Both the position numbers and the translations under genes were made by a program. Under the pieces are notes generated by a model. It made no database searches, was not told where the DNA came from, and saw only the letters and a list, made by a program, of their open reading frames with translations. From Candidatus Latescibacteria bacterium 4484_7 (lineage in GTDB: Bacteria > Krumholzibacteriota > Krumholzibacteriia > Krumholzibacteriales > Krumholzibacteriaceae), in the NCBI GenBank assembly GCA_002085285.1, contig NATK01000025.1, forward strand, positions 1 through 11,566: a DNA stretch of 11,566 nt, written 5' to 3'. Positions 1 through 6,656 of the stretch are shown piece by piece; the first letter of the stretch is position 1, and each line of letters opens with the position of its first letter.

Positions 1-576
1 GTCCTGCCCACCGAGGCATGGAGCAATAACGGAGAATCGCTCGAGCTGCCCCGTTTCTACAACACGGTAAAGGCGCTCGATCAGGTGGTCGATGTCGACT
101 ACTACATTCCGGGCTGTCCTCCAGTGCCTCTTCAGATTTTCTCAGCATTCACGCTGATCGCCGACGGAATGCTTCCGCCTAAGGGTTCTGTGATTGGTGC
201 GGGGGACAAGGCTCTCTGCGAGCAGTGCCCGAGAAAGAAGGAAGAGAAAAAGATAACTGGTATCAAGCGTATTCAGGAGGCTGTCCCGGACGATGAGAGG
301 TGCCTGCTCGAGCAGGGTTTTCTCTGTCTCGGCCCCGTGACCCGTTCAGGGTGCGGGGCGAGGTGCATCAATTCCGGAGTCCCGTGCAGGGGCTGTTACG
401 GGCCTGTGGACAATGTCCCCGATGAGGGGATAAAGATGCTCAGCGCCCTTGCATCTGTGATCGATTCGAAGGATGAGTCGGAGATCGATCGGATCATCGA
501 AACAATCCCGGCTCCGCTCAAGACGTTTCAGCGTTTCAGCATGGCTGCTTCAATGCTTAGGAGGAAAAAGGTATGA
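1..576 (+). CDS. mvhG: MvhG-like [NiFe]-hydrogenase small subunit (5' partial)
   Basis: Electron-transfer small subunit of a cytoplasmic group 3 [NiFe]-hydrogenase; it carries iron-sulfur clusters that take electrons from the NiFe site of the large subunit. The frame is open from base 1, so the start and the first cluster-binding cysteines lie upstream; the GTG at position 85 is internal. Visible are a PGCPP motif (window residues 37-41), a CxxC near residue 73 (CEQC), and a cysteine-rich C-terminal half with CLGPVTRSGCGARC followed by PCRGCYGP. This pattern is typical of F420-nonreducing hydrogenase and sulfhydrogenase delta subunits. The stop overlaps the start of the large-subunit gene (ATGA), which implies translational coupling. 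By analogy with MvhADG-HdrABC, mvhD and hdr genes may lie just upstream, but they are not visible. The family is secure; the exact subgroup rests mainly on the large subunit. Confidence 0.9.
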   Translation, partial: VLPTEAWSNNGESLELPRFYNTVKALDQVVDVDYYIPGCPPVPLQIFSAFTLIADGMLPPKGSVIGAGDKALCEQCPRKKEEKKITGIKRIQEAVPDDERCLLEQGFLCLGPVTRSGCGARCINSGVPCRGCYGPVDNVPDEGIKMLSALASVIDSKDESEIDRIIETIPAPLKTFQRFSMAASMLRRKKV

Positions 577-2033
577 AGCGCATCGAGATCGACCCCATAA
601 CAAGGCTCGAAGGCCACGGCAAGATCACGATCTTCCTCAACGATGACGGAGAGGTCGAGAACGCCTACCTTCAAATACCCGAGTTGAGGGGATTCGAAAA
701 GTTCGTGGAGGGGCTCCCCGTCGAGGAGATCCCGCGGGTGGTGCCGAGAATCTGCGGTGTTTGACCGGCTGCACACCACATGGCCTCGGGTAAGGCCGTA
801 GATGCAGTATATAATGTAAAGCCGCCGGTTCCGGCGAGGAAGCTTCGGGAGCTCTACTACATGGCTCACTGCATTCACAGCCATGCAGCGCATTTCTACG
901 CACTCGCCGCTCCTGATTTCATAGTGGGCCCCGATGCGCCTCCTTCAAAGCGGAACATCCTCGGGCTCATAGAAAAGGTCGGCCTCGAGGTGGGCAAGGA
1001 GGTAATAAGGCAGAGGGCGATTTCGCAGGAAATACAGATAATCGTGGGTGGCAGGGCTACCCATCCGGTATGGAATATTCCCGGTGGTGTGAGCAAGGCA
1101 CTTAAGGCAGACGAGCGTGAGAAGCTGAAGGGGTTGGCTGCGGAGCAGCTCGATTTTGCCAAGCTCGGGCTCAAGCTCTTCGACGATCTCGTTCTTAGCA
1201 ACAAGGAGTATGTTGACCTCATACTCGGCGACGGATACGAGCTTGTAACGAACTACATGGGACTCGTCGACGAAAACAACAAGGTTAATTTCTACGATGG
1301 CAAGGTGCGAGTCGTCGACACGGAGGGCAAGGAGATCACTAAATACTCTGAGAATGAATATCTTGAGAATGTTGCCGAGCACGTAGAGCCGTATTCGTAC
1401 CTCAAGTTTCCATATCTCAAGCAGTATGGCTGGCAGGGTTTCAAGGAGGGTCAAGGGACATCGATATATCAGGTTGCACCACTGGGAAGATTTAATGCGG
1501 CCGACGGCATGGCGACTCCCGAAGCACAGGCGGCATACGAAAAGTTCTATGAGACCCTTGGAGGCAAGCCCGTACACAAATTGCTCGCCACTCATTGGGC
1601 TAGACTGATTGAGATCCTATATGCAGCGGAGAGGCTCAATGAGCTCGTGAACGATGATGAGATCCTCGAAACAAACGTGCGAGTGATCCCGTCGACCACT
1701 CCGAGGGAGGGTGTTGGAATTATAGAGGCTCCGAGAGGCACGCTTACTCATCACTACTGGACGGATGAGAACGGTATAGTGACAAAGGCAAATCTCATAG
1801 TAGGGACGACGAACAACAACGCTCCGATCTCTATGGCCGTAAAAAAGGTCGCCATGAGATTCATCAAGAAAGGCGGCGAGGTAACGGATGGTCTCCTGAA
1901 CATGGTGGAGATGGCATTCCGCCTCTTCGATCCATGCTTCAGCTGTGCTACTCACAGCCTACCCGGGCAGATGCCTCTTGCGATCGAGATAAAGAACAGC
2001 GAGGGCGAACTCGTGAACAAAGTCTCGAGATGA
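573..2033 (+). CDS. mvhA: MvhA-like [NiFe]-hydrogenase large subunit with in-frame TGA (probable selenoprotein)
   Basis: Catalytic subunit that oxidises or evolves H2 at a NiFe centre. Read through the TGA at 762-764 it is 486 aa, a normal family length. An N-terminal motif R59-I-C61-G-V-U64-P-A-A-H68 holds TGA in place of the second motif cysteine. The C-terminal motif is intact: DP-C455-FS-C458-AT-H461, followed by a 25-residue extension (SLPGQMPLAIEI...) of the kind removed by a maturation protease after the histidine. MASGKAVDAV and MAHCIHSHAAHFYALAAPDF segments resemble group 3c (Mvh) enzymes. The start is ATG 573, with AGGAGG at 559-564. The alternative is two pieces, 63 aa and a 417-aa product from ATG 780. 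That ATG has no Shine-Dalgarno site and would separate the nickel ligands, so readthrough as selenocysteine is preferred. A recent nonsense mutation or an assembly error at one base cannot be excluded from sequence alone. Confidence 0.88.
762..764 (+). other. In-frame TGA, probable selenocysteine codon (U64 of MvhA)
   Basis: The TGA stands between GGT-GTT and CCG-GCT-GCA-CAC-CAC, where homologues have the second Cys of RxCGxC. Upstream (573-761) and downstream (765-2033) are in the same frame, and both read as conserved large subunit with no gap or overlap, so no indel is needed. Small subunit, large subunit, hypA, hypB, hypC and hflK all end in TGA, which excludes a general TGA reassignment to Trp or Gly. 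In the D. gigas enzyme the matching residue is Cys68, which bridges Ni and Fe. Confidence 0.75.
769..807 (+). promoter_or_regulatory. Candidate bacterial SECIS stem-loop downstream of the TGA
   Basis: Directly after the TGA, CTGCA (769-773) can pair with TGCAG (803-807). After an asymmetric internal loop, ATGGCCT (780-786) pairs with AGGCCGT (793-799), seven base pairs with one G-U. The apical loop is CGGGTA (787-792). Its second base is G788, 24 nt past the TGA. Bacterial SECIS elements usually have a short apical stem whose loop carries a G in the first two positions, roughly 16-37 nt from the UGA, so this fits. The pairing was found by eye without energy calculation, and the sequence also codes conserved protein, so some pairing could be accidental. 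Confidence 0.55.
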
Positions 2034-2100
2034 TCAGTCACTGATGTAGTTTGCATTCGATACGCAAGCGAGGTTGAAGCAGCCAAGGAGTAATGAAGCT

Positions 2101-2613
2101 TTGAGAACGGTAGTGATAGGGCTTGGCAACACGATATTGAGTGATGACGGAGTGGGTGTCTATGTTGCGAGAGAGCTCAGAGAAAGACTTTCTCGTGATA
2201 GTGCTCTGGAGAGCATAGACGTAATAGAGGCCGAGCTTGCCGGCCTCGACATGATGGAGATTCTCTCGGGTTACGACAGGGCTGTTATCGTCGATTCGAT
2301 AGAGCTCGGCGGCTTCGAGCCGGGAACGGTCTTCAGACTTTCACCGGACGATTTCAGGACGACGCCCCGTCTCGCTTCTTTCCACGACATAGATCTCGTT
2401 ACAGCTCTCGAGCTCGGGCGAAGGCTCGACCTCGAGATGCCTTCGGAGGTCGTTATCTATGCCGTCCAGGCAGAAGACACGTTGACACTCGGGGAAGGGT
2501 GCACACCGGCGGTCGAAGCTGTAAGGGAACGACTCGTAAACGAGATCGAGCAATACATAAGCGGTGATATCAGAAACAGAGTCTCTATTGATTTGTGCTT
2601 CAGGAAGAGCTAA
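2101..2613 (+). CDS. Hydrogenase maturation protease (HyaD/HycI/HybD family)
   Basis: Endopeptidase that removes the C-terminal extension of the hydrogenase large subunit once nickel is inserted, closing the active site. The product is 170 aa, normal for the family. It opens with VVIGLGNTILSDDGVG, the family glycine-rich motif. The three nickel-sensing ligands of E. coli HybD (E16, D62, H93) have likely counterparts at D16, D65 (in IVDSI) and H95 (in SFHDIDL). A late LTLGEGCTPAVEAV segment also fits. I chose the TTG at 2101 as start: AAGGAG lies at 2085-2090 and the conserved sequence begins right after it. An earlier in-frame TTG at 2074 would add nine poorly conserved residues and place the ribosome site inside the gene. 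It sits 67 bp after the large subunit, whose 25-residue tail (SLPGQMPL...) is the evident substrate. Confidence 0.92.
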   Translation: MRTVVIGLGNTILSDDGVGVYVARELRERLSRDSALESIDVIEAELAGLDMMEILSGYDRAVIVDSIELGGFEPGTVFRLSPDDFRTTPRLASFHDIDLVTALELGRRLDLEMPSEVVIYAVQAEDTLTLGEGCTPAVEAVRERLVNEIEQYISGDIRNRVSIDLCFRKS

Positions 2614-2675
2614 TATTTAATATTGTAAAACTTTATCCCGTTCGTTATCTTTCCTCGGTTAAGAGAGGGAGATCG

Positions 2676-3041
2676 ATGCACGAAGTGTCTCTTATGCAGA
2701 ATCTTCTCGAAGTGGTTGCATCCACGGCGAGAAGGGAGGGCGGCGAGAAGGTGAATGTCATTCACCTCAAGATAGGAGAGCTCTCCGGGGTAAACAGAGA
2801 CTCGCTCGAATTTGCATTCGAAGTGCTGAAGAAGGGTACAGTCGCCGAGGAGGGCAAACTCGAGATCGAGAGAGTGCCGCTCAGAGTAAGATGCAAGGAT
2901 TGCGGAGCCGACTTTTCACCGACAGATTTGATATTTAGGTGTGAAAGTTGTGGTTCGAGCAACCTCGAGATCGTATCGGGCAGAGAGATGGAGATAGATT
3001 ATATTTTGATGGACGACGAAGAGGACGGCGATGGAGGATGA
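2676..3041 (+). CDS. hypA: HypA hydrogenase nickel-insertion metallochaperone
   Basis: Small zinc protein that delivers nickel to the hydrogenase large subunit together with HypB. The product is 121 aa. It begins MHEVSLMQNL; the Met1-His2-Glu3 start is the known nickel-binding site, so the ATG at 2676 is the true start, and a purine-rich GAGAGGGAG lies just upstream. An in-frame earlier start would bury this motif. The zinc site is C73-x2-C76 and C89-x2-C92 (RCKDC, RCESC). The C-terminus is unusually acidic and Gly-rich (MDDEEDGDGG). The bases around the stop codon (GGAGGATGACGGC) recur 84 bp downstream in the repeat-bearing gap before hypB. It lies 62 bp after the protease gene in the same direction, probably in one transcript. 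Confidence 0.96.
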   Translation: MHEVSLMQNLLEVVASTARREGGEKVNVIHLKIGELSGVNRDSLEFAFEVLKKGTVAEEGKLEIERVPLRVRCKDCGADFSPTDLIFRCESCGSSNLEIVSGREMEIDYILMDDEEDGDGG

Positions 3042-3193
3042 CGGCGACAAGTTGCGCTTGAAGCTGCAGGTAGCGATTGGCTCATGAAGGTTTTGTCAAT
3101 GGCGCTTGAAGGCAACGGAGGATGACGGCTGGCATGGGTGCTTGAGGTTGTTAGCGACTGATTGCAGCTGAGGGCGGCCAGTAGCGCTTGAGG
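3033..3193 (+). repeat. Degenerate direct repeats in the hypA-hypB gap
   Basis: The 293-bp gap between hypA and hypB holds no credible gene but has internal repetition. GGAGGATGACGGC occurs at 3033-3045, overlapping the end of hypA, and again at 3117-3129; with flanks about 18 of 22 bases match. A second motif, G(C/T)GCTTGA(A/G)G, occurs four times, starting at 3054, 3102, 3138 and 3184. The other Hyp junctions are only 3-4 bp, so this gap is the odd one out. Plausible readings are local duplication of the hypA tail or a regulatory leader for hypB. The rest of the gap, to 3334, shows nothing recognisable beyond the hypB ribosome site. Confidence 0.5.
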
Positions 3194-3334
3194 CCTTTTT
3201 CTGAGGCCGGTTCTGCTTGCCGGAAATGGGGTACGTGGACGGAGAGAGCCCATTGATTGAGCTGGCATCGTCCGCATTTGGAGTATGGTTGTTTCTTTGA
3301 GCGTTTGAGTAAATCAGAAGGAGAGAAGAGCAAG

Positions 3335-3991
3335 ATGCACGAGATAAGAGTCGGAGAAGATTTGCGGGGGAAGAACGAGGAGATCGCCCGCGAAAACAGG
3401 GAGCTCCTAAAGAAGCATGGCGTTTTTGCGATCAACTTGATGAGCGCTCCGGGGGCGGGTAAAACTTCGCTCCTTGTAAGGACGATCCCTTTGCTGAAGG
3501 AAAAGTTCGCTGTCGGTGTAATCGAGGGCGACCTTCAAACATCGAGAGATGCGGAAAGGGTGGCAGAGTTGGGTGTAAAGGTGCACCAGATAGAGACAGG
3601 TGGCGTGTGCCACCTCGACGCTTCGATGGTTCATTCGGCCCTTCATGCGTTTGACCTGGAAGGCGTCGATCTGCTCTTCTTCGAAAACGTGGGCAATCTC
3701 GTCTGCCCCGCCGAGTTCGATCTCGGAGAGGACAGGCGTGTGATGCTACTCAGCATAACCGAGGGCGACGACAAACCTAAGAAGTACCCTTTGATGTTCA
3801 TGGAATCACAGCTTATGATATTGAACAAGATAGACCTTGCCGAGTTTGTCGATTTCGATATGGAAAAGGCGATAGGCGAAGCGAGAGACCTTAATTCCGT
3901 TCTCGATGTGATAAGGATCTCTTGCAAGACGGGCGACGGAGTAGATGAGTGGGTCGAGTGGATAGAGCGAGCTGTAAAGGCAGGTGGTTGA
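3335..3991 (+). CDS. hypB: HypB hydrogenase nickel-incorporation GTPase
   Basis: SIMIBI-class GTPase that powers nickel transfer to the hydrogenase with HypA. The product is 218 aa. Its P-loop is SAPGAGKTS (residues 37-45, Lys43), followed by the IEGDLQTSRDAERV segment (63-76). The family metal site is C92-H93 in GGVCHLDA, with a further conserved Cys at 124 in ENVGNLVCP. NKID at 164-167 gives guanine specificity. The N-terminus lacks both the CxxCGC motif of E. coli HypB and the His-rich stretch of nickel-storing HypBs, so this is the compact form. The start at ATG 3335 follows AAGGAG at 3318-3323; the frame is open further upstream to an earlier ATG at 3257, but that extension (WHRPHLEYGCFF...) does not resemble HypB. 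It ends 4 bp before hypC. Confidence 0.96.
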   Translation: MHEIRVGEDLRGKNEEIARENRELLKKHGVFAINLMSAPGAGKTSLLVRTIPLLKEKFAVGVIEGDLQTSRDAERVAELGVKVHQIETGGVCHLDASMVHSALHAFDLEGVDLLFFENVGNLVCPAEFDLGEDRRVMLLSITEGDDKPKKYPLMFMESQLMILNKIDLAEFVDFDMEKAIGEARDLNSVLDVIRISCKTGDGVDEWVEWIERAVKAGG

Positions 3992-3995
3992 AAAG

Positions 3996-4226
3996 ATGTG
4001 CCTTGGGATACCGATGAAGGTCATAGAGAAGAACGGAAACGATGCAACTGCAGAGGCGGGAGGTGTGAAGAGGGCGATAAGACTCGATCTGCTCGAGGAT
4101 GTCGAGGTCGGTGACTACGTACTCATTCATACTGGCTTCGCCATAGAGAAACTCGATACGGATGATGCCCTCGAGACGCTGAAGCTCCTGGATGAGGTGT
4201 ACAGGGCGGGTACGGGAAAAGGTTGA
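3996..4226 (+). CDS. hypC: HypC/HybG hydrogenase maturation chaperone
   Basis: Small chaperone that, with HypD, carries the Fe(CN)2CO unit and hands it to the large subunit. The product is 76 aa and starts MCLGIPMKV. Cys2, exposed after Met removal, is essential in the family, which fixes the start at ATG 3996 and rejects an in-frame GTG at 3984 that overlaps the hypB stop. The conserved His is H45 in YVLIHTGFAI. It is packed between hypB (4 bp) and hypD (3 bp), so the three genes are almost certainly co-translated. Confidence 0.96.
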   Translation: MCLGIPMKVIEKNGNDATAEAGGVKRAIRLDLLEDVEVGDYVLIHTGFAIEKLDTDDALETLKLLDEVYRAGTGKG

Positions 4227-4229
4227 CAG

Positions 4230-5327
4230 ATGAAGAACGATGTCTTCGAAAGAATCAAGGATCCCCACTTCGTAGAAACGGTAGCTAAGGAACTAAACGA
4301 GATCACTCTTCCGAGAGAAGTGACATTGATGCACGTATGCGGAACACACGAGCATACGATAGCCAGAGCAGGCCTGCGATCTCTCCTTCCGGAAAAGATA
4401 AGGCTCATTGCGGGCCCCGGATGCCCTGTGTGCGTCTGTAGCGCAGTTGAGATAGATATGGCCATAGCCATTGCAGTCGAGCACGGAGTAATACTTACCA
4501 CATTCGGAGATATGTTCCGTGTCCCTGCTACAAGAGGTTCGATGGAGAGTTTCAAGGCTCGGGGCGCTGACATCAGGGTCGTTTATTCACCCATGGATGC
4601 AGTGGAGATAGCCCGCGCCAATCCATCGCGTGAGGTGGTTTTCATGGCGGTGGGTTTCGAGACGACTGCAGCCCCGATCGCGGCTGCACTTCTCGACGAT
4701 CCTCCGAAGAATCTCTCATGCGTCACATCGCTCAAGCTCGTTCCGCCTGCATTGAGATTCCTGCTCGATAGGGGCGCAACCGAGATAGACGGCTTCATCC
4801 TGCCGGGACACGTGAGTACGATAATTGGACGCACCGCCTATCTATTCCTCGAAGACGAATACCGGGTGCCTTCGGCTATCGCGGGTTTCGAGGCAGTCGA
4901 TGTCTTGATGGCAGTAAAGTCGATCGCCCGGCAGATTGCAGAGCTAGCGCCGCTCGGTGTTGACAATCTCTACACACGAGCAGTGAGAGAGAACGGCAAC
5001 GGTAAGGCGCTCGAAGCAATCTACGAGCTTTTCGAAACCGGCGATGCCAACTGGAGGGGAATAGGTGTAATTCCCGGTACAGGCCTAAGATTCAAGGAGA
5101 AATACCGAAACCTCGATGCCTCGTACAGGTTCGGCCTTGAGTGGAACGATGACGCCCTGGAGATACTTCCAGGTTGTCTCTGCGACAAGGTGATACTCGG
5201 TGAGGCGGAACCGGAGGAGTGTCCTCTCTTCGCCACGGAATGCACCCCTCGAAAGCCGTATGGGCCCTGCATGGTCTCGAACGAAGGCACATGCAGTGCA
5301 AGATACAAATATAGAGGGATTTCTTAA
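4230..5327 (+). CDS. hypD: HypD hydrogenase Fe(CN)2CO assembly protein
   Basis: [4Fe-4S] scaffold protein on which, with HypC, the cyanide and CO ligands are attached to iron before transfer to the hydrogenase. The product is 365 aa, full length. Family motifs are in order: MHVCGTHEHTI with C37, the redox-active GPGCPVC (C65, C68) near residues 62-68, TTFGDM and VGFETTAAP in the middle, GFILPGHVSTIIG, and a Cys-rich C-terminus (GCLCDKVILG, EECPLFATEC, GPCMVSNEGTC) that holds the cluster. It is the last gene of the tight hypB-hypC-hypD run; hypE and hypF do not follow and must be elsewhere. No clear terminator follows directly, only a T7 run at 5360-5366 with weak AT-rich pairing before it. 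Confidence 0.97.
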   Translation: MKNDVFERIKDPHFVETVAKELNEITLPREVTLMHVCGTHEHTIARAGLRSLLPEKIRLIAGPGCPVCVCSAVEIDMAIAIAVEHGVILTTFGDMFRVPATRGSMESFKARGADIRVVYSPMDAVEIARANPSREVVFMAVGFETTAAPIAAALLDDPPKNLSCVTSLKLVPPALRFLLDRGATEIDGFILPGHVSTIIGRTAYLFLEDEYRVPSAIAGFEAVDVLMAVKSIARQIAELAPLGVDNLYTRAVRENGNGKALEAIYELFETGDANWRGIGVIPGTGLRFKEKYRNLDASYRFGLEWNDDALEILPGCLCDKVILGEAEPEECPLFATECTPRKPYGPCMVSNEGTCSARYKYRGIS

Positions 5328-5413
5328 GTTCAAGAAATTATAAGGAATGGCCTAATCTCTTTTTTTATAATAATCATGTTCATGTAATCTGAAAAGTAGG
5401 GAATGGAAGATGC

Positions 5414-5439
5414 GTGCTACCCCCATATTAGGGGGTCAC
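5414..5439. other. Short perfect hairpin in the 281-bp gap after hypD
   Basis: ACCCCC (5419-5424) and GGGGGT (5431-5436) form a six-pair stem around the loop ATATTA. GTG (5414-5416) and CAC (5437-5439) extend it beyond a two-base bulge. No T run follows, so it is not a standard terminator. It lies between two imperfect copies of a 19-nt direct repeat (5381-5399 and 5458-5476, 15 of 19 identical). It could be an operator, an RNA structure or a weak terminator for the hyp operon. The rest of 5328-5608 is AT-rich and shows no gene. Confidence 0.4.
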
Positions 5440-5478
5440 CTTGTCTATTCCTATTCCCGTGTAACCTGAAGAATAGTA

Positions 5479-5508
5479 TTGATCTAATCGAGTATTTGGT
5501 AGTAAAAT
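5479..5508 (+). promoter_or_regulatory. Candidate sigma-70-type promoter for the CARDB-like gene
   Basis: TTGATC (5479-5484) and TAAAAT (5503-5508) are 18 bp apart and match the -35 and -10 consensus at 4 and 5 of 6 bases. Transcription would start about 90 bp before the ATG at 5609. The region is AT-rich, so chance matches are likely. Confidence 0.3.
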
Positions 5509-5608
5509 AGCCTCTGGAATCTTGAAGGGAAGGGGGTGAGAAGAAGAGCTGTTTGTAATAGCATTTTTCTTATCATTTAATCAAAAATAGATTTGCAGGG
5601 GGCGAACG

Positions 5609-6337
5609 ATGCGTTCTCTTTCGAAAGTATCGTTGGGGCTGTTCGTTGTGTCGATCATCCTCATTGTTTTCTCATCCGTTTCGTCGGCGCTTCCGAATCT
5701 TGTGATTCAAAAAGATTGGATCACAAAAGTAACTAATTCTAACGAAAATACGACTCGAGTAACTGTGACAGTCAAAAACACAGGCGATCAAACCGCCGGA
5801 GCATTCACGCTGAGACTGGGTGTTTCAAATAGTTCCAGCTCGGGATATTCGGATTTCAGCATTAAAGGAATTGCTCCTAATGGCAGAATAATAAGGGAAT
5901 ATCTTGCCAGCGGGATCTACGACTGCGTTTGGGGCAATGCCGATATAGCCAATGATGTATCAGAAAGCAACGAAAACGACAATGCCGCCTCGGTCAACAA
6001 CTGGCATCTCATTCTACCGCCGGGAGGAACATCCACGATTGATATAGGGATAGCAAATCCCGGGATAGATTCGGAAAGAGCCATATTGACGGTTGACGCT
6101 CCGTCTGGATGGCTTGTGACAGTCGATCCATCAGTTGTAAATTTGCAGTCGGAAGGATTGGAGGCGGCGACTGTAACATTTCAGGTTCCTTCAGGTTTCG
6201 ACAGTACTGCAACGGTCGTAGTATATCAGGAATTCGAAGATGGTACGCCGGGCGTTTTTGATTTCGATTTCTACTTCGAATCGACTGTTGGAGCAGAGAA
6301 TGAGTCATGGGGGGCTATAAAGTCACTCTTCAAGTAG
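5609..6337 (+). CDS. Secreted CARDB-like protein of unknown function
   Basis: An exported protein of 242 aa whose precise role I do not recognise. Residues 1-27 form a signal peptide (basic start, hydrophobic core LGLFVVSIILIVF, then SSVSSA with cleavage likely after Ala27). Residues about 28-132 look like one CARDB-type Ig-like domain: PNLVIQKDWI at its start, VTVTVKNTGDQTAGAFTLRLGV in the middle, and the typical closing VSESNENDNAA. Residues about 133-242 look like a second beta-sandwich (IDIGIANPG, LTVDAPSGWLVTVDPSVVNL, ATVTFQVPSG), similar to NEW3-type domains. Such domains usually mediate adhesion or scaffold extracellular enzymes, but nothing catalytic is present. AGGGGG at 5597-5602 is a good ribosome site for ATG 5609. 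The gene stands alone, between its own candidate promoter and a strong terminator. Confidence 0.8.
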   Translation: MRSLSKVSLGLFVVSIILIVFSSVSSALPNLVIQKDWITKVTNSNENTTRVTVTVKNTGDQTAGAFTLRLGVSNSSSSGYSDFSIKGIAPNGRIIREYLASGIYDCVWGNADIANDVSESNENDNAASVNNWHLILPPGGTSTIDIGIANPGIDSERAILTVDAPSGWLVTVDPSVVNLQSEGLEAATVTFQVPSGFDSTATVVVYQEFEDGTPGVFDFDFYFESTVGAENESWGAIKSLFK

Positions 6338-6376
6338 TAGAGATTATCAGATCCTGCTGTTTATTTTAACTTGAAT

Positions 6377-6427
6377 AAAGGGCCTTTATTTTTCATCTGA
6401 GAATAGATGGATGTGAAGGTCCTTTTT
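6377..6427 (+). terminator. Two-tier rho-independent terminator after the CARDB-like gene
   Basis: AAAGGGCCTT (6377-6386) pairs with AAGGTCCTTT (6416-6425), ten pairs with one G-U. Inside, CATCT (6394-6398) pairs with AGATG (6405-6409) around a six-base loop. The 3' arm runs into TTTTT (6423-6427). It lies 40 bp after the stop at 6337. Confidence 0.7.
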
Positions 6428-6656
6428 AATATATTGACTAGTTTCTCTTGTTTGGCTTAATCTCGAAAGGCGGGGTGTGGCAGGTCAGGTGGAGGTGCGG
6501 TTTATAATTTGAGCGTTCGAACCTTTTTTCTTGATCCAGGTGTTGAGAGGCGGTTGCAAAAGAGATGTACAATCCCTTTCAATTTAACAGAATGGATGTC
6601 TATATGGATTTATGGCATCTATAGGAGACCGGTAGAATAGGGAGGTCGTATCGATC
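6428..6656. other. Intergenic region upstream of hflK with candidate promoters
   Basis: The 319 bp between the CARDB-like gene and hflK hold the terminator and then about 230 bp with no credible gene. Candidate promoter elements are TTGACT (6434-6439) with TAATCT (6458-6463) at 18 bp, an isolated TATAAT at 6503-6508 without a good -35 box, and TTGAGA (6543-6548) with TACAAT (6568-6573) at 19 bp. None is decisive. A GGGAGG ribosome site precedes hflK near 6640-6645. Confidence 0.3.

Noticed and set aside
762..764. TGA read as tryptophan or glycine under an alternative genetic code
   Set aside because: Several clearly intact genes here (large subunit, hypA, hypB, hypC, hflK and the small subunit) end at TGA, and the position requires a cysteine-like metal ligand.
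3084..3125. Short frame MKVLSMALEGNGG in the hypA-hypB gap
   Set aside because: It is only 13 codons with no ribosome site; its end resembles the hypA tail through the direct repeat, so it is better explained as duplication.
2999..3277. Minus-strand open frame of 92 codons over the hypA-hypB gap
   Set aside because: The product is Ser/Pro-rich and low in complexity, overlaps the hypA 3' end and has no ribosome site; it looks like a shadow of the repeats.
5331..5374. Rho-independent terminator directly after hypD
   Set aside because: There is a T7 run at 5360-5366 and ATTATAA/TTATAAT can pair, but the stem is AT-only and overlaps the T run, so I would not call it.
6565..6624. Short frame MYNPFQFNRMDVYMDLWHL upstream of hflK
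   Set aside because: It has 19 codons, no Shine-Dalgarno site and no known relatives that I recognise; chance is the simpler explanation.
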